This document shows, in pieces, positions 1-10,448 of a DNA stretch of 64,000 nucleotides. Below the pieces are notes generated by a model. It searched no databases, was not told the origin of the DNA, and saw only the letters and a program-made list of their open reading frames with translations. Each line of letters starts with the position of its first letter. The stretch's first letter is position 1. Made by a program: the position numbers and the translations under genes. Source of the stretch: Blautia sp. GTDB lineage: Bacteria; Bacillota; Clostridia; Lachnospirales; Lachnospiraceae. The stretch covers positions 1-64,000 of the forward strand of contig JALERH010000028.1 in the NCBI GenBank assembly GCA_022764275.1, in the 5' to 3' direction.

Positions 1-699
1 GGATATCTGCCGGAGGAACGGGGACTTTACCCTAAAAAGACGGTGAGTGAGCAGCTGATCTATCTGGGAATGCTGCGGGGATTGAGCGCCGGAAATGCAA
101 AGAAAAATATGAAAAAATGGATTTCCCGGATGGGGGTAGAGCAGTACGAAAACAGAAAGCTGGAGACACTTTCCAAGGGAAACCAGCAGAAGATTCAGCT
201 TGCACAGACCCTGATCTGTGATCCGGAAATCATCATTCTGGATGAGCCATTTTCCGGGCTGGATCCTGTGAATTCGCAAATATTAAAGGATGTGATCCAG
301 GAACAGATCCAGGCTGGAAAGCTGGTGATCTTTTCAAGTCATCAGATGAGTTATGTAGAGGAATTCTGTGAGGATATTGCAATATTAAACCACGGGGAGG
401 TGGTTCTTTCCGGTGACCTGCGTGAGATTAAAAGGGAATTCGGACATGACCGACTGGTGCTTTCCGCAATGGAAGAGACTCCGGAGGAACTGGCAGTATG
501 TCTGCAGGATGTATGTTCTGATCTTCTGGAGGTGGAAAAAATTCAGAAAGACAGAGTGATCATACGGAAAAAGAGGCCGGAAAACAAACCGCTTATTCTG
601 AAAAGATTACTGGAACAGGACGTGGATCTGGAGTTCTTTGGAATGTATGAGCCATCCCTGAATGATATTTTTATGGAGAAGGCAGGTGACGAAGCATGA
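1..699 (+). CDS. ABC transporter ATP-binding protein (NatA/YhaQ-like), 5' end outside window
   Basis: Frame stays open to base 1 (GYLPEERGLYPKKTVSEQL...); signature LSKGNQQKIQ and Walker B IIILDEPFSGLDP; H-loop SSHQM. Confidence 0.93.
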   Translation, partial: GYLPEERGLYPKKTVSEQLIYLGMLRGLSAGNAKKNMKKWISRMGVEQYENRKLETLSKGNQQKIQLAQTLICDPEIIILDEPFSGLDPVNSQILKDVIQEQIQAGKLVIFSSHQMSYVEEFCEDIAILNHGEVVLSGDLREIKREFGHDRLVLSAMEETPEELAVCLQDVCSDLLEVEKIQKDRVIIRKKRPENKPLILKRLLEQDVDLEFFGMYEPSLNDIFMEKAGDEA

Positions 700-1922
700 A
701 GCAGTTTCTGACTGTATTACGATTTGAACTCAATAATTATTTTAAGAATAAAAGCTTTGTGGTAACCACTGTGATCCTCGCACTGATCGTGGCAGGTGTG
801 ATTATCGTACCGACCATGATACCCGGACTTTTAGGAGATAAAAAAACAGAAGAATCAGAGGAAAGTCTGACAGAACTGGGTATCTGTGTCAACACAGATG
901 AGATGGAAAATGTGGAAAAACTTCTGGAAAAAATACCGGCAAAGTGGACAAAATACGAAGAGAAAGAGAGTCTGAAAAAAGACGTGGAAGACGGAATCAT
1001 AGAAAGCGGATTTGTCCTGAACAGCCTGTCCGATGCAACATACGTGGTCATGAATATGGGAGTCGGTGACGAGATTTTCAGTGAATTTGAGAACGCCTTT
1101 ACAGAATACCGGAAAGAACAGTATCTGGCGGAAAAGGGAATCACCCAGGAAGACCTTCTTGCTCTGGATGGCATCCAGTCCACGGTTACACCGGAAATAC
1201 TGGGGAAAAACAGCGCAAAAAACTATGCATATACGTATGTGCTGGTGTTCTGTGTTTATTTCCTGATTCTTTTCTATGGACAGATGATCGCGGTGTCTGT
1301 GACGACAGAAAAAAGCAATCGCGCCATTGAAATTCTGGTGACAAGTGTAAACCCAAACAGCCTTATCTTCGGAAAGGTTCTGGCAGGCGCGCTGTCTGGT
1401 ATTCTGCAGATGGTGATAATCCTGGGAAGCGCTTTTGCTGCATATGGAGCCTTTCGGGAGGCATGGGGAGAAATGCTGGATTTCCTGTTCCATATCCCTG
1501 CAAAGGTGCTCGTTTCCTTTGCATTTTTCGGAATCCTGAGCTATCTCCTGTACGCATTTATCTTTGGAATGCTGGGCGCTTTGGTCTCCAAAACAGAGGA
1601 CATCAGTAAGAGCGCGACGCCGGTAACCATCCTGTATGTAGCGTCTTTTATGATTGCCATATTCGGACTGTCAGACTGCGACAGCATGATGGTGAAGGTG
1701 GCATCCTTTATCCCATTTACTTCAGGAAATGCCATGTTCATCCGTATTTCCATGGGAAATGTGGCAGTGTGGGAAATCATTGTTTCTGCTGTGATCCTAT
1801 TGGCGGCCTGTGTGATAACAGGAATCCTGGGAGCAAAGCTTTTCCGGTTCGGGACACTTCATTATGGAAATCCTGTAAAGCTTACCAGGGCACTGAGAGC
1901 GTTAAAAGAGCAGAGTTCATAA
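696..1922 (+). CDS. ABC transporter permease (NatB/ABC-2 family)
   Basis: N-terminal TM, large extracytoplasmic domain, C-terminal TM cluster; overlaps the ATPase stop by 4 nt (ATGA). Confidence 0.9.
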   Translation: MKQFLTVLRFELNNYFKNKSFVVTTVILALIVAGVIIVPTMIPGLLGDKKTEESEESLTELGICVNTDEMENVEKLLEKIPAKWTKYEEKESLKKDVEDGIIESGFVLNSLSDATYVVMNMGVGDEIFSEFENAFTEYRKEQYLAEKGITQEDLLALDGIQSTVTPEILGKNSAKNYAYTYVLVFCVYFLILFYGQMIAVSVTTEKSNRAIEILVTSVNPNSLIFGKVLAGALSGILQMVIILGSAFAAYGAFREAWGEMLDFLFHIPAKVLVSFAFFGILSYLLYAFIFGMLGALVSKTEDISKSATPVTILYVASFMIAIFGLSDCDSMMVKVASFIPFTSGNAMFIRISMGNVAVWEIIVSAVILLAACVITGILGAKLFRFGTLHYGNPVKLTRALRALKEQSS

Positions 1923-1981
1923 GAAGTAAAAATATCCCCGCATATTTTTTTATGAGAAAGTATATGCTATTAGAAAAGGAG

Positions 1982-2010
1982 AGAGGTGTTGCAAGGGCAG
2001 CGCCTCTTTT
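1982..2010 (+). terminator. Intrinsic terminator after the ABC exporter
   Basis: AGGTGTTGC-aagg-GCAGCGCCT followed by CTTTT. Confidence 0.7.
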
Positions 2011-2039
2011 CGCAATAAGCAGATAACGGAGGGAAAAAT

Positions 2040-2474
2040 ATGTGGGGTATTCTGGTTGCACTGATTTCAGGCGCGCTGATGAGCATTCAGGGAGTATTTA
2101 ACACAGAGGTGACGAAGCAGACGAGTCTGTGGGTGTCTACCGGCTGGGTGCAATTTTCTGCATTTCTGGTCTGTGTCCTGGCATGGATTTTTACGGGAAG
2201 GGACAGTGTGGGAGCCCTGTGGCAGGTGGACAATAAGTACACTCTTTTAGGTGGTGTAATCGGGGCATTTATTACAGTGACCGTGATTCAGAGTATGGGG
2301 GCGCTTGGACCGGCAAAGGCTGCCATGCTTATTGTGGTTTCACAGCTTGCTGTGGCGTATCTGATCGAGCTTCTTGGCCTCTTTGGAGTGGATAAACAGC
2401 CCTTTGAATGGAGAAAAATCATCGGGATGCTTATTTCTATTGCAGGAATTATTATATTTAAATGGCAAAAGTGA
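2040..2474 (+). CDS. DMT-superfamily YdcZ-like small membrane transporter
   Basis: 144 aa, multiple TMs; MWGILVALISGALMSIQGVFNTEVTKQTS pattern of the DUF606/YdcZ family. Confidence 0.8.
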   Translation: MWGILVALISGALMSIQGVFNTEVTKQTSLWVSTGWVQFSAFLVCVLAWIFTGRDSVGALWQVDNKYTLLGGVIGAFITVTVIQSMGALGPAKAAMLIVVSQLAVAYLIELLGLFGVDKQPFEWRKIIGMLISIAGIIIFKWQK

Positions 2475-2603
2475 GAATTAGTATTGTAAAAATGAGAAAT
2501 GGTATTGTAAAATTGTAAAACTTTCGTTAAAATAGGAAATGGCAGAGTATGAGTGACGGGGAACTTGCCGTATATTTTCGGCAAAGGAGTGAACCGGCAT
2601 ACC

Positions 2604-3377
2604 ATGAGGAAAGATAGAAAAAAGTCATTGAGGTGCTGCGGGTGGCTGCTGGCATCTCTGCTTTTCGGGATGGCAGGACTGACAGGCTGCAAAGACCGTG
2701 AGGCGGAGTTTTTAAAGGCAGAAGTGCAGGAGACAGAAGCACAGGAAGAATATGGGCAGGAAGCTGCTGCGCAGGAAGCAGAAGCCCGGAAAACAGAAGT
2801 GCAGGACGCAGCACAGGAAATGAATACGGAAGCAGGCGAAGAAGATTCTTCAGAAAAAGAGCCTGCCAGGATTTTTGTAGATGTGTGCGGGGCGGTTGCA
2901 AACCCCGGCGTATATGAACTGGAAGAAGGAAGCAGGATTTTTCAGGCAGTGGAAGCAGCGGGTGGTTATCTGCCGGAGGCGGCTGAATACTATCTGAACC
3001 GGGCAAAGAGCCTTTCGGACGGACAGCAGATTTATGTTCCGACGAAGACAGAGCTGGAGGAAGCCAAAGAAAACGGGGGGAATCCGGTTTTTGCCGCAGC
3101 GCCGGAAGCAGAAGCGGAGGAAGCCGGAAACAGCCAGGGAGCAGACAGTGCTTCGGGGAACTTTTCCGGGGAAGGAACGTCAAACCGGGTAAACTTAAAT
3201 ACTGCAGACGAATCTCAGCTTACCACGCTGACCGGTATCGGAAATTCAAAGGCGAAAGCCATTATTGCTTACCGGGAAGCGAATGGAGGATTTTCTTCTA
3301 TAGAAGAGATTATGAATGTAGAGGGGATTAAGGAAGGCACTTTCGCCAGGATAAAAGACGAGATAGAAGTAGGATAA
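2604..3377 (+). CDS. comEA: ComEA-like helix-hairpin-helix DNA-binding lipoprotein with SLBB domain
   Basis: Lipobox LTGC; SLBB (IFVDVCGAVANPGVYELEEGSRIFQAVEAAGG); HhH (VNLNTADESQLTTLTGIGNSKAKAIIAYREANGGF). ATG 2604 preferred over ORF-track start 2553. Confidence 0.9.
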   Translation: MRKDRKKSLRCCGWLLASLLFGMAGLTGCKDREAEFLKAEVQETEAQEEYGQEAAAQEAEARKTEVQDAAQEMNTEAGEEDSSEKEPARIFVDVCGAVANPGVYELEEGSRIFQAVEAAGGYLPEAAEYYLNRAKSLSDGQQIYVPTKTELEEAKENGGNPVFAAAPEAEAEEAGNSQGADSASGNFSGEGTSNRVNLNTADESQLTTLTGIGNSKAKAIIAYREANGGFSSIEEIMNVEGIKEGTFARIKDEIEVG

Positions 3378-3388
3378 GGAGAATATAA

Positions 3389-4078
3389 ATGAGCAGGAAA
3401 GTATTGGTAGTAGACGATGAGAAGCTGATTGTAAAAGGAATCCGTTTCAGTCTGGAGCAGGAAGGAATGGAAGTGGACTGTGCCTATGACGGCGAGGAGG
3501 CCGTGGAGAAGGCGAAGGAAAAGAAATATGACATTATTCTTCTGGATCTGATGCTTCCGAAGATGGACGGTCTGGAAGTCTGCCAGCAGATACGTGAATT
3601 TTCCAACGTCCCGATCATTATGCTTACTGCAAAAGGCGAAGACATGGATAAGATTCTGGGTCTGGAATACGGCGCGGATGATTATATCACAAAGCCATTC
3701 AACATCCTGGAGGTGAAGGCACGCATCAAGGCTATTATGCGCCGTGCCGGAAGCGGTCAGGAGGAAAAAGAAAAGGCAAAAACCATCGAGATTGGTGATC
3801 TTCGCATGGACTGTGAGGGACGCCGTGTCTTTATTGCAGGTAAGGAAATCAACCTGACCGCAAAGGAATTTGATGTACTTGAGCTTCTTGTTTTTAATCC
3901 GAACAAAGTCTACAGCCGTGAAAACCTGCTGAATATCGTGTGGGGCTACGAGTATCCGGGCGATGTAAGAACCGTGGATGTACATATCCGCCGTCTGCGT
4001 GAAAAAATTGAGGCAAATCCCAGTGAGCCGAAATACGTACACACCAAGTGGGGTGTGGGTTATTACTTCCAGGCGTAA
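3389..4078 (+). CDS. OmpR-family response regulator (WalR/PhoP-like)
   Basis: Receiver domain (VVDDEKLI, DLMLPKMDG, MLTAKGED) and winged-helix output domain (RTVDVHIRRLREK). Confidence 0.95.
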   Translation: MSRKVLVVDDEKLIVKGIRFSLEQEGMEVDCAYDGEEAVEKAKEKKYDIILLDLMLPKMDGLEVCQQIREFSNVPIIMLTAKGEDMDKILGLEYGADDYITKPFNILEVKARIKAIMRRAGSGQEEKEKAKTIEIGDLRMDCEGRRVFIAGKEINLTAKEFDVLELLVFNPNKVYSRENLLNIVWGYEYPGDVRTVDVHIRRLREKIEANPSEPKYVHTKWGVGYYFQA

Positions 4079-4081
4079 GTC

Positions 4082-5509
4082 ATGACACAGAAAAAGAAAG
4101 CAAGTTATTTTAAAAGTCTTCGTTTTCGTATCCTGATTATCTTGGTGATTCTGGGAATTGTGCCAAGTGTCATTGTAACACGGATCGTGATCAGCACATA
4201 TGAGGATAAAGCGATTGCTATCCGGGAAGCCAGTGTAAAAAATCAGTGTGACATTTTGTGCAACCTGTTAATTAAAGAAAACTATATGAATGACTCCAGC
4301 TCGCAGGTGGTAAACAGCAAGCTGGAGTTGTTGTCTAATGCTTTCGGCGGCAGGATTCTGATCGTTGACAGGGATTTTAAGATTGTAAAGGATACTTACG
4401 GAGCCGATGAAGGGAAAACCCTGCTTTCCTCCATGATCATCAAATGTTTCCGTGGAGAAGAGGCAGTGCGCTATATCAGCAAAAGCCAGAAAATTGAGAT
4501 GGCAGTACCGGTGAAAAGCCCGGAGGTAAAACAGCTCCAGGGAGCTATGCTGATTACTTTTTCCACCAGTGAGATCGCAGCGACCATAGACGGGCTGGAG
4601 CAGAAGGGGATTCTGATCGTGGGAATCATCGTGGCTCTTTCCATTTTGCTGGGATATATTCTGTCAACGGTGCTGGTGAAGCCCTTTGCAAGGGTTACAA
4701 AGTCTATCGAGGATCTGACGGACGGCTACCAGAATGAGGAAATTTCAGTGCCGGACTATACAGAAACTGCTCTGATCACGGATGCGTTTAACAAAATGCT
4801 TTCAAGGATGAAGGTTCTGGACGAGTCACGTGATGAGTTCGTATCAAACGTGTCTCACGAGCTGAAAACACCCCTTACCTCTATGAAGGTGCTGGCGGAT
4901 TCCCTGGTGGGGCAGCAGGGAATCCCGGAGGAACTCTATCAGGAATTCATGGGTGACATTACGGCGGAAATCGACCGCGAGAATAAAATTATTACAGACC
5001 TGCTTTCTCTGGTAAAAATGGATAAGAAGGCTGCAAATCTGAATATTGAACATCTGAATATCAACCAGCTTCTGGAGGATATCCTAAGGAGACTGCGGCC
5101 CATTGCGGACAAGCGTAATATTGATCTGATCCTGGACAGCTTCCGGCCGGTGGAGGCGGATGTGGACGAGGTGAAATTTACCCTTGCCATCAGCAATCTG
5201 GTGGAAAACGGTATCAAATATAATGTGGATGACGGATGGGTGCGTGTGACTCTGGATGCGGATCATAAGGATTTTTATGTGAAGGTGGCGGATTCCGGCA
5301 TGGGAATTCCGCAGGATTCCATTGACAGGATTTTTGAGCGTTTCTACCGGGTAGACAAGTCCCATTCCAGAGAAATCGGCGGGACAGGACTGGGCCTTGC
5401 CATCACACGGAGTGCTGTGACAAAGCATCATGGTACGATTCAGGTGTCCAGTAAGGAAGGGGAAGGTACTACCTTTACCGTTCGTATTCCATTGTCATAT
5501 ATTCCGTAG
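4082..5509 (+). CDS. Sensor histidine kinase with HAMP domain (WalK/PhoR-like)
   Basis: H-box FVSNVSHELKTPLTS; N/G boxes NLVENGIKYN, DSGMGIP, GGTGLGLAI; adjacent to the response regulator. Confidence 0.95.
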   Translation: MTQKKKASYFKSLRFRILIILVILGIVPSVIVTRIVISTYEDKAIAIREASVKNQCDILCNLLIKENYMNDSSSQVVNSKLELLSNAFGGRILIVDRDFKIVKDTYGADEGKTLLSSMIIKCFRGEEAVRYISKSQKIEMAVPVKSPEVKQLQGAMLITFSTSEIAATIDGLEQKGILIVGIIVALSILLGYILSTVLVKPFARVTKSIEDLTDGYQNEEISVPDYTETALITDAFNKMLSRMKVLDESRDEFVSNVSHELKTPLTSMKVLADSLVGQQGIPEELYQEFMGDITAEIDRENKIITDLLSLVKMDKKAANLNIEHLNINQLLEDILRRLRPIADKRNIDLILDSFRPVEADVDEVKFTLAISNLVENGIKYNVDDGWVRVTLDADHKDFYVKVADSGMGIPQDSIDRIFERFYRVDKSHSREIGGTGLGLAITRSAVTKHHGTIQVSSKEGEGTTFTVRIPLSYIP

Positions 5510-5519
5510 GAGGTGCCAG

Positions 5520-6467
5520 GTGAGGAAAATATTTTGTATCCTTCTTTCTGTACTTGTGGCCGGCACTCTTTTGACCGGATGTACCGTGGAAGTGCAGGAA
5601 GAAAAAAGTGACAGCGTAAGCTTACAGTATTATCAGTATTATGTAAATAAAGAGGAGACGAAACTGGAGCAGGAGGACTATGTACCCGAGCAGGAGACGG
5701 CGGAGTTTATGCTTCAGGATATGACCACTGCATTGAATGAAAAGAAACCGAGTGGAGAAAATCTTGCTCTTCTGCCAAAAGAGGTGGAACTTAAGTCCTA
5801 CAATCTGAATGGTTCTACTTTGGAACTTCAATTTAACAACCAGTACAGCAAAACCAGCAGGGCAAGAGAAATCCTTATGAGAAGCGGCGTGGTCAGGACT
5901 TTTCTGCAGATTCCGGGAGTGACCGGGGTAAAATTCTTTGTAGGTGGAAATGAACTTCTGGATTCCAGGGGACAGCCGGTGGGAGTAATGAACAGTGAAA
6001 CCTTTGTGGAGTTGTGGGGAACCGATAAAGATGCTTACCGGTATGATACTTTTACCCTGTATTTTACGGATAAAACAGGAAAAAAGCTGGTGGAGGAGAA
6101 GCGAAATGTTTACTATAAACGCAGCCTTCCCAGGGAACGGGTGATTCTGGAACAGCTTATTAAGGGACCAATGGTAAAAGGCAATTATCCCACCATTCCG
6201 GAAACGGCGGAAGTGCTGTCAGTATCCACGGCGGATGGCGTCTGCTATGTGGACTTTAATTCTGCTTTCCGCGATTCGATGCTGGATCTTCCGGTAGATA
6301 CCGTAATCTATTCCGTGGTAAATTCTCTGCTGGATGAAGAAAAAGCAGACAAAGTGCAGATTTCTATTGAGGGAAAGGATGATGCTGCTTTGGGGGATGG
6401 AACATCGTTGTATAATTTCTATGGATGGAATGAGGAACTGATTTCCGCACTGGAAATGCAAAATTAA
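5520..6467 (+). CDS. GerMN-domain lipoprotein
   Basis: GTG at 5520 with upstream GGAGGTG; lipobox LLTGC; two GerMN-like segments (FTLYFTDKTGKKLVEEKR, VCYVDFNSAFRD). Confidence 0.85.
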   Translation: MRKIFCILLSVLVAGTLLTGCTVEVQEEKSDSVSLQYYQYYVNKEETKLEQEDYVPEQETAEFMLQDMTTALNEKKPSGENLALLPKEVELKSYNLNGSTLELQFNNQYSKTSRAREILMRSGVVRTFLQIPGVTGVKFFVGGNELLDSRGQPVGVMNSETFVELWGTDKDAYRYDTFTLYFTDKTGKKLVEEKRNVYYKRSLPRERVILEQLIKGPMVKGNYPTIPETAEVLSVSTADGVCYVDFNSAFRDSMLDLPVDTVIYSVVNSLLDEEKADKVQISIEGKDDAALGDGTSLYNFYGWNEELISALEMQN

Positions 6468-6497
6468 AATAAAAGCAATATAGGAGGAAGGCTTTTC

Positions 6498-8804
6498 GTG
6501 ACGAGACGTCCATTATGTCTTGTGTGCCTGCTTCTGATGCTTGGCATGTGTCTTGCGGACCTTCTGGGATTTCCCCTGATACGGGGGAATCCCCTGCCGC
6601 AGGAGGTACAGTCATGGGTAGAAAAGCATCCGGAGGCCACCGTCTGCGGGGAGGTGGAAAAGTGCACGGCAGGAGAGTTTTCCGTATCTGTCTGGCTGAA
6701 AGAGTCATATCTAATTTACAATTCAGAAAAAGTTTCCATTGAAAATGTGAAAGTATTTTTAAAAGAAAATGAGCTGGTTCCGGCAGGAACCATTGTTTTG
6801 CTGTCCGGAAAACTGGAGAGGGTGCCTGGCCCTCGGAATCCCGGAGAATTTGACAGCAGGCAGTATTACGCTTGCGAACATATCTATTATTTCCTGAAGG
6901 ATGCACAGATTGAAAAGAAATCCGAAAGTTATTCCGCATATCGGCAGTTTCTGCTGAATATTCGGGAAAGCTTTTCAAAGGTTTTTACAGAAACTGCGGG
7001 GGAAGCGGCAGCTATGTTTCAGGCCATTGTACTTGGAGATAAAAGCAGTCTGGAGGATGAGACAAAGCTGCGTTACCAGATGGGAGGAATTGTGCATATC
7101 ATGGCCATTTCCGGACTGCATATCAGCGTACTGGGGGTGGGGCTTTATCAGCTGCTGATGCAGACAGGCATGGGAATCTGGCCGTCTGGACTGATCGCCC
7201 TTATTGTGATGCTGCAGTATGGGATGATGACTGGCGGAACAGTGTCGGCCATGCGTGCTGTGTGTATGTTCCTCATTTCCGTCGGGGCAAAGATGTCAGG
7301 AAGAATTTACGATATGATGACGGCCCTGGCGGCGGCAGCAATCCTGATTCTTATGGAGTCGCCGGCATACCTGTACAGTAGTGGATTTCTTCTTTCCTTC
7401 GGGGCAGTTCTCGGGATTGGAGTTGTGTCTCCGGCTGTGATGCGTCTTGCAGGAGCAAGGACAAAAATAGGAAAAAGCCTGCTGGCATCCCTGTCTGTTC
7501 AGCTGACCACACTGCCGGTGATGCTGTATTCTTATGGAGAGGCATCTCTTGCGGGGGTTTTTCTCAATCTGGTCGTTCTGCCTACTGTGAGCGTTGTGCT
7601 GGGAAGCGGTGTGGCGGCTGCGCTGCTGGGACAGATTTTTCTGCAGGCCGGAGCTGTGGCAGCAGTACCGGGGAGAATTCTGTTGTGGGGATATGAGAAG
7701 CTATGTGTCCTGACAGGAAAAATCCCGTTTCTTACATGGACAGGAGGGCAGCCGAAAATCTGGCAGATTGCGCTGTATTATGGGTTTCTTGGCATCGTGC
7801 TTTGGATGGATTACAGAAATTATGAAGGAAAGAGGATGACCGGAAGTTCTGAAATCAGGATGCCGCAGATCATGAGACGTTGGAATAGAACGGCATCTGA
7901 AAAGATATTACAGAGAATGCTCTGCACTCTGTGCATCGCCGCAGGAATTGCGCTCCTTGGATATCATCCCTGTCCGGAGCTTAAGATCACCTGTCTGGAT
8001 GTGGGGCAGGGAGACGGAATTGTGGTGGAAACGCCGGAAAAATACCGATTTTTGATTGATGGAGGAAGCAGCAGCAAATCGAAGGTGGGGCAATATCAGA
8101 TTCTTCCTTTTCTGAAAAGCCAGGGGATTTCACGGTTGGATGGCATCCTCGTTTCCCATACGGATGGTGATCATATCAGCGGTGTGCAGGAACTTCTGGA
8201 CTTTATGGGAAAAGGGCTGATTTCTCTTCGGGTTGACTGTCTGTATCTGCCCAGGCTGTCGTGCCCATCAGAAGAATGGAAGGAGCTTGTAAAAGCCGCA
8301 GAAAAAGCAGACGTTCAGGTGCACATGGTAAGCCGGGGTGACACGATGAAGGCGGGAGAACTGAAACTTGCCGTTTTATCTCCAAAGCAGGGAGCCAGCG
8401 GGGAAAATGTGAATGAGGATGCTATGGTTTTTCGCCTGGAATACAAAGACTTCAGCGGCCTTTTTACAGGTGATATCGGCGCAGAGACCGAAGAAAAACT
8501 GATGGTGGAAAATATGCTGGCAGATGTGGATTTCCTTAAGGTGGGGCATCATGGATCCCGGCATTCTACCTGTCAGCCGTTTCTGGATACTATCAGGCCG
8601 CAGTCCGCCGTGATTTCCTGCTCGGAGACCAATACCTACGGACATCCCTCGCCGGAGACAATTGAGCGCCTGGAATCGTCTGGGTGCCAGGTGGAGTATA
8701 CCATGAAAAATGGAGCCATTACTCTGGAAACGGATGGGGAAGAAATGCAAATCCGAAGATTCCTGTCTGTATCCGGTAGAGGCAGCAGCCTTCGGTTGTC
8801 ATGA
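6498..8804 (+). CDS. comEC: ComEC/Rec2 DNA internalization channel with metallo-beta-lactamase domain
   Basis: Competence TM domain (MAISGLHISVLGVGLY) and C-terminal MBL fold (LDVGQGDGIVVETPEKYRFLIDGG, SHTDGDHISG). GTG start. Confidence 0.93.
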   Translation: MTRRPLCLVCLLLMLGMCLADLLGFPLIRGNPLPQEVQSWVEKHPEATVCGEVEKCTAGEFSVSVWLKESYLIYNSEKVSIENVKVFLKENELVPAGTIVLLSGKLERVPGPRNPGEFDSRQYYACEHIYYFLKDAQIEKKSESYSAYRQFLLNIRESFSKVFTETAGEAAAMFQAIVLGDKSSLEDETKLRYQMGGIVHIMAISGLHISVLGVGLYQLLMQTGMGIWPSGLIALIVMLQYGMMTGGTVSAMRAVCMFLISVGAKMSGRIYDMMTALAAAAILILMESPAYLYSSGFLLSFGAVLGIGVVSPAVMRLAGARTKIGKSLLASLSVQLTTLPVMLYSYGEASLAGVFLNLVVLPTVSVVLGSGVAAALLGQIFLQAGAVAAVPGRILLWGYEKLCVLTGKIPFLTWTGGQPKIWQIALYYGFLGIVLWMDYRNYEGKRMTGSSEIRMPQIMRRWNRTASEKILQRMLCTLCIAAGIALLGYHPCPELKITCLDVGQGDGIVVETPEKYRFLIDGGSSSKSKVGQYQILPFLKSQGISRLDGILVSHTDGDHISGVQELLDFMGKGLISLRVDCLYLPRLSCPSEEWKELVKAAEKADVQVHMVSRGDTMKAGELKLAVLSPKQGASGENVNEDAMVFRLEYKDFSGLFTGDIGAETEEKLMVENMLADVDFLKVGHHGSRHSTCQPFLDTIRPQSAVISCSETNTYGHPSPETIERLESSGCQVEYTMKNGAITLETDGEEMQIRRFLSVSGRGSSLRLS

Positions 8805-8877
8805 AAAAAGCTTCCATAAATGATATTTTTGTGATATGTTTTAAAGAGCATAAAGAGTTTTTGACAGGAGTGAAAAT

Positions 8878-9864
8878 TTGAAGAATATTCAGGAAGACAT
8901 CAAAACAGGAAATTTTAAACAGGCCTACCTTTTGTATGGGGAGGAAGCCTATCTGAAACAGCAGTACAAGCATAATCTCATAAAGGCGCTGAATCCGGAT
9001 GGGGATACGATGAATTTCAGCCATTATGAGGGAAAAGGGACAGACGTAAAGCAGCTGATCGATCTGTGCGAAACCATGCCCTTTTTTGCGGAGCGCAGAG
9101 TGATTCTGCTGGAGGATACCGGATTTTTTAAGAATAAATGCGATGAACTGGCAGATTATATGAAAGCCCTGCCGGATTATCTGTGTATGGTTTTTGCAGA
9201 ATCCGAGGTGGACAAGAGAAGCCGTATGTATAAGGCGGTGAAGAACTGCGGGCGTATTGCGGAGTTTGTGAGACAGGATGAAAAGACCCTGATGAGATGG
9301 GCTGCGGGACTTCTGGGAAAAGAAGGAAAAAAGATCACACAGAAGGATATGGAGCTTCTGCTGACCAAAACGGGCGTGGATATGGGAAATCTTAGGATGG
9401 AACTGGAAAAACTGATCACCTATACCGGAGAGCGGGATGTGGTGACAGGAGCGGATATTGAAGCAGTCTGTACGACGCAGACCCAGAACAAGATTTTTGA
9501 CATGGTCCGTGCTGTTACGGAAAAAAATCAGAAACGCGCTCTGGACCTTTACTATGATCTGCTGACACTGAAAGAACCGCCGATGAGAATATTGTTTTTG
9601 CTTGCCAAACAGTTCCGACAGCTTCTGCTGACGAAAAAATATATGCGGGAAGAACTGCCGCAGACGGAAATTGCCTCCAGATTGGGGATCCCTTCTTTTG
9701 TGGTGCGAAATATCGCCAGCTGTGCCAGATCTTATACGGAGCAGGAGCTGGAGCAGGCTGTAGAGGATTTCGTGGATGCGGAGGAAGCGGTAAAAACGGG
9801 TCGTCTGCAGGATGTGATGAGCGTAGAGCTTCTGATCATCAGGTACAGTTCTGCAAGAGGATAA
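8878..9864 (+). CDS. holA: DNA polymerase III subunit delta
   Basis: HolA-like (AYLLYGEEAYL, C-terminal ILFLLAKQFRQLLLTK); conserved position between comEC and rpsT. TTG start. Confidence 0.93.
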   Translation: MKNIQEDIKTGNFKQAYLLYGEEAYLKQQYKHNLIKALNPDGDTMNFSHYEGKGTDVKQLIDLCETMPFFAERRVILLEDTGFFKNKCDELADYMKALPDYLCMVFAESEVDKRSRMYKAVKNCGRIAEFVRQDEKTLMRWAAGLLGKEGKKITQKDMELLLTKTGVDMGNLRMELEKLITYTGERDVVTGADIEAVCTTQTQNKIFDMVRAVTEKNQKRALDLYYDLLTLKEPPMRILFLLAKQFRQLLLTKKYMREELPQTEIASRLGIPSFVVRNIASCARSYTEQELEQAVEDFVDAEEAVKTGRLQDVMSVELLIIRYSSARG

Positions 9865-9877
9865 AAAGAATAGAAAA

Positions 9878-9906
9878 AAGGCAGCCTATGACGGTTCGGC
9901 TGCCTT
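9878..9906. terminator. Terminator serving convergent holA and rpsT
   Basis: AAGGCAGCC-tatgacggttc-GGCTGCCTT, with a T-run in the rpsT direction. Confidence 0.8.
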
Positions 9907-9948
9907 AATTTTCACTTATAAGCTTATAATTAAAAACTAATTTCTCTA

Positions 9949-10212
9949 TTAGTCAATGCTGTTAACAGCTTTGGATAAACGGGAAACTTTTCTTGCGCAG
10001 TTGTTTTTGTGATAAACACCCTTGGAAGTTGCTTTACTGATTGTAGAAACAGCGTCCTTTAATGCAACCTCTGCAGCTGCTTTATCTTTATTTGCTACTG
10101 CAGCCTCAACCTTCTTAATGGAAGTCTTAACAGCAGATTTGATAGCTTTGTTTCTTGCAGCTTTGGTTCTGTTAACTAAAATTCTTTTTTTAGCAGATTT
10201 GATATTAGCCAA
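9949..10212 (-). CDS. rpsT: 30S ribosomal protein S20
   Basis: (M)[22 protein letters not shown]...; TTG start at 10212 with GGAGGTG upstream; the ORF-track extension to 10326 is probably not translated. Confidence 0.95.
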   Translation of the reverse strand: MANIKSAKKRILVNRTKAARNKAIKSAVKTSIKKVEAAVANKDKAAAEVALKDAVSTISKATSKGVYHKNNCARKVSRLSKAVNSID

Positions 10213-10448
10213 TTCGTACACCTCCAATTCCTGAGTGATAGTGAAAATATTTTCTTCGCAGGAACAGACACGGGCGCTCCTGTGAACATGCTTATATATC
10301 TTATTATAACTGTCGGTGAATGTCAATACATATTTTGAAAAAAAGTGTCAGGCACTACATATTTCCTTAAGAAAAGCGGAAACTAAAGAAAAAGAGACAG
10401 CAGGAGAATTTTTGCTGACTGACAAAACATGAGGAAGGAGAAAGCAGC

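Noticed and set aside
9949-10326. N-terminally extended rpsT ORF
   Set aside because: Conserved S20 start (ANIKSAKKR) aligns with TTG 10212, which has a good RBS; upstream codons are leader sequence.
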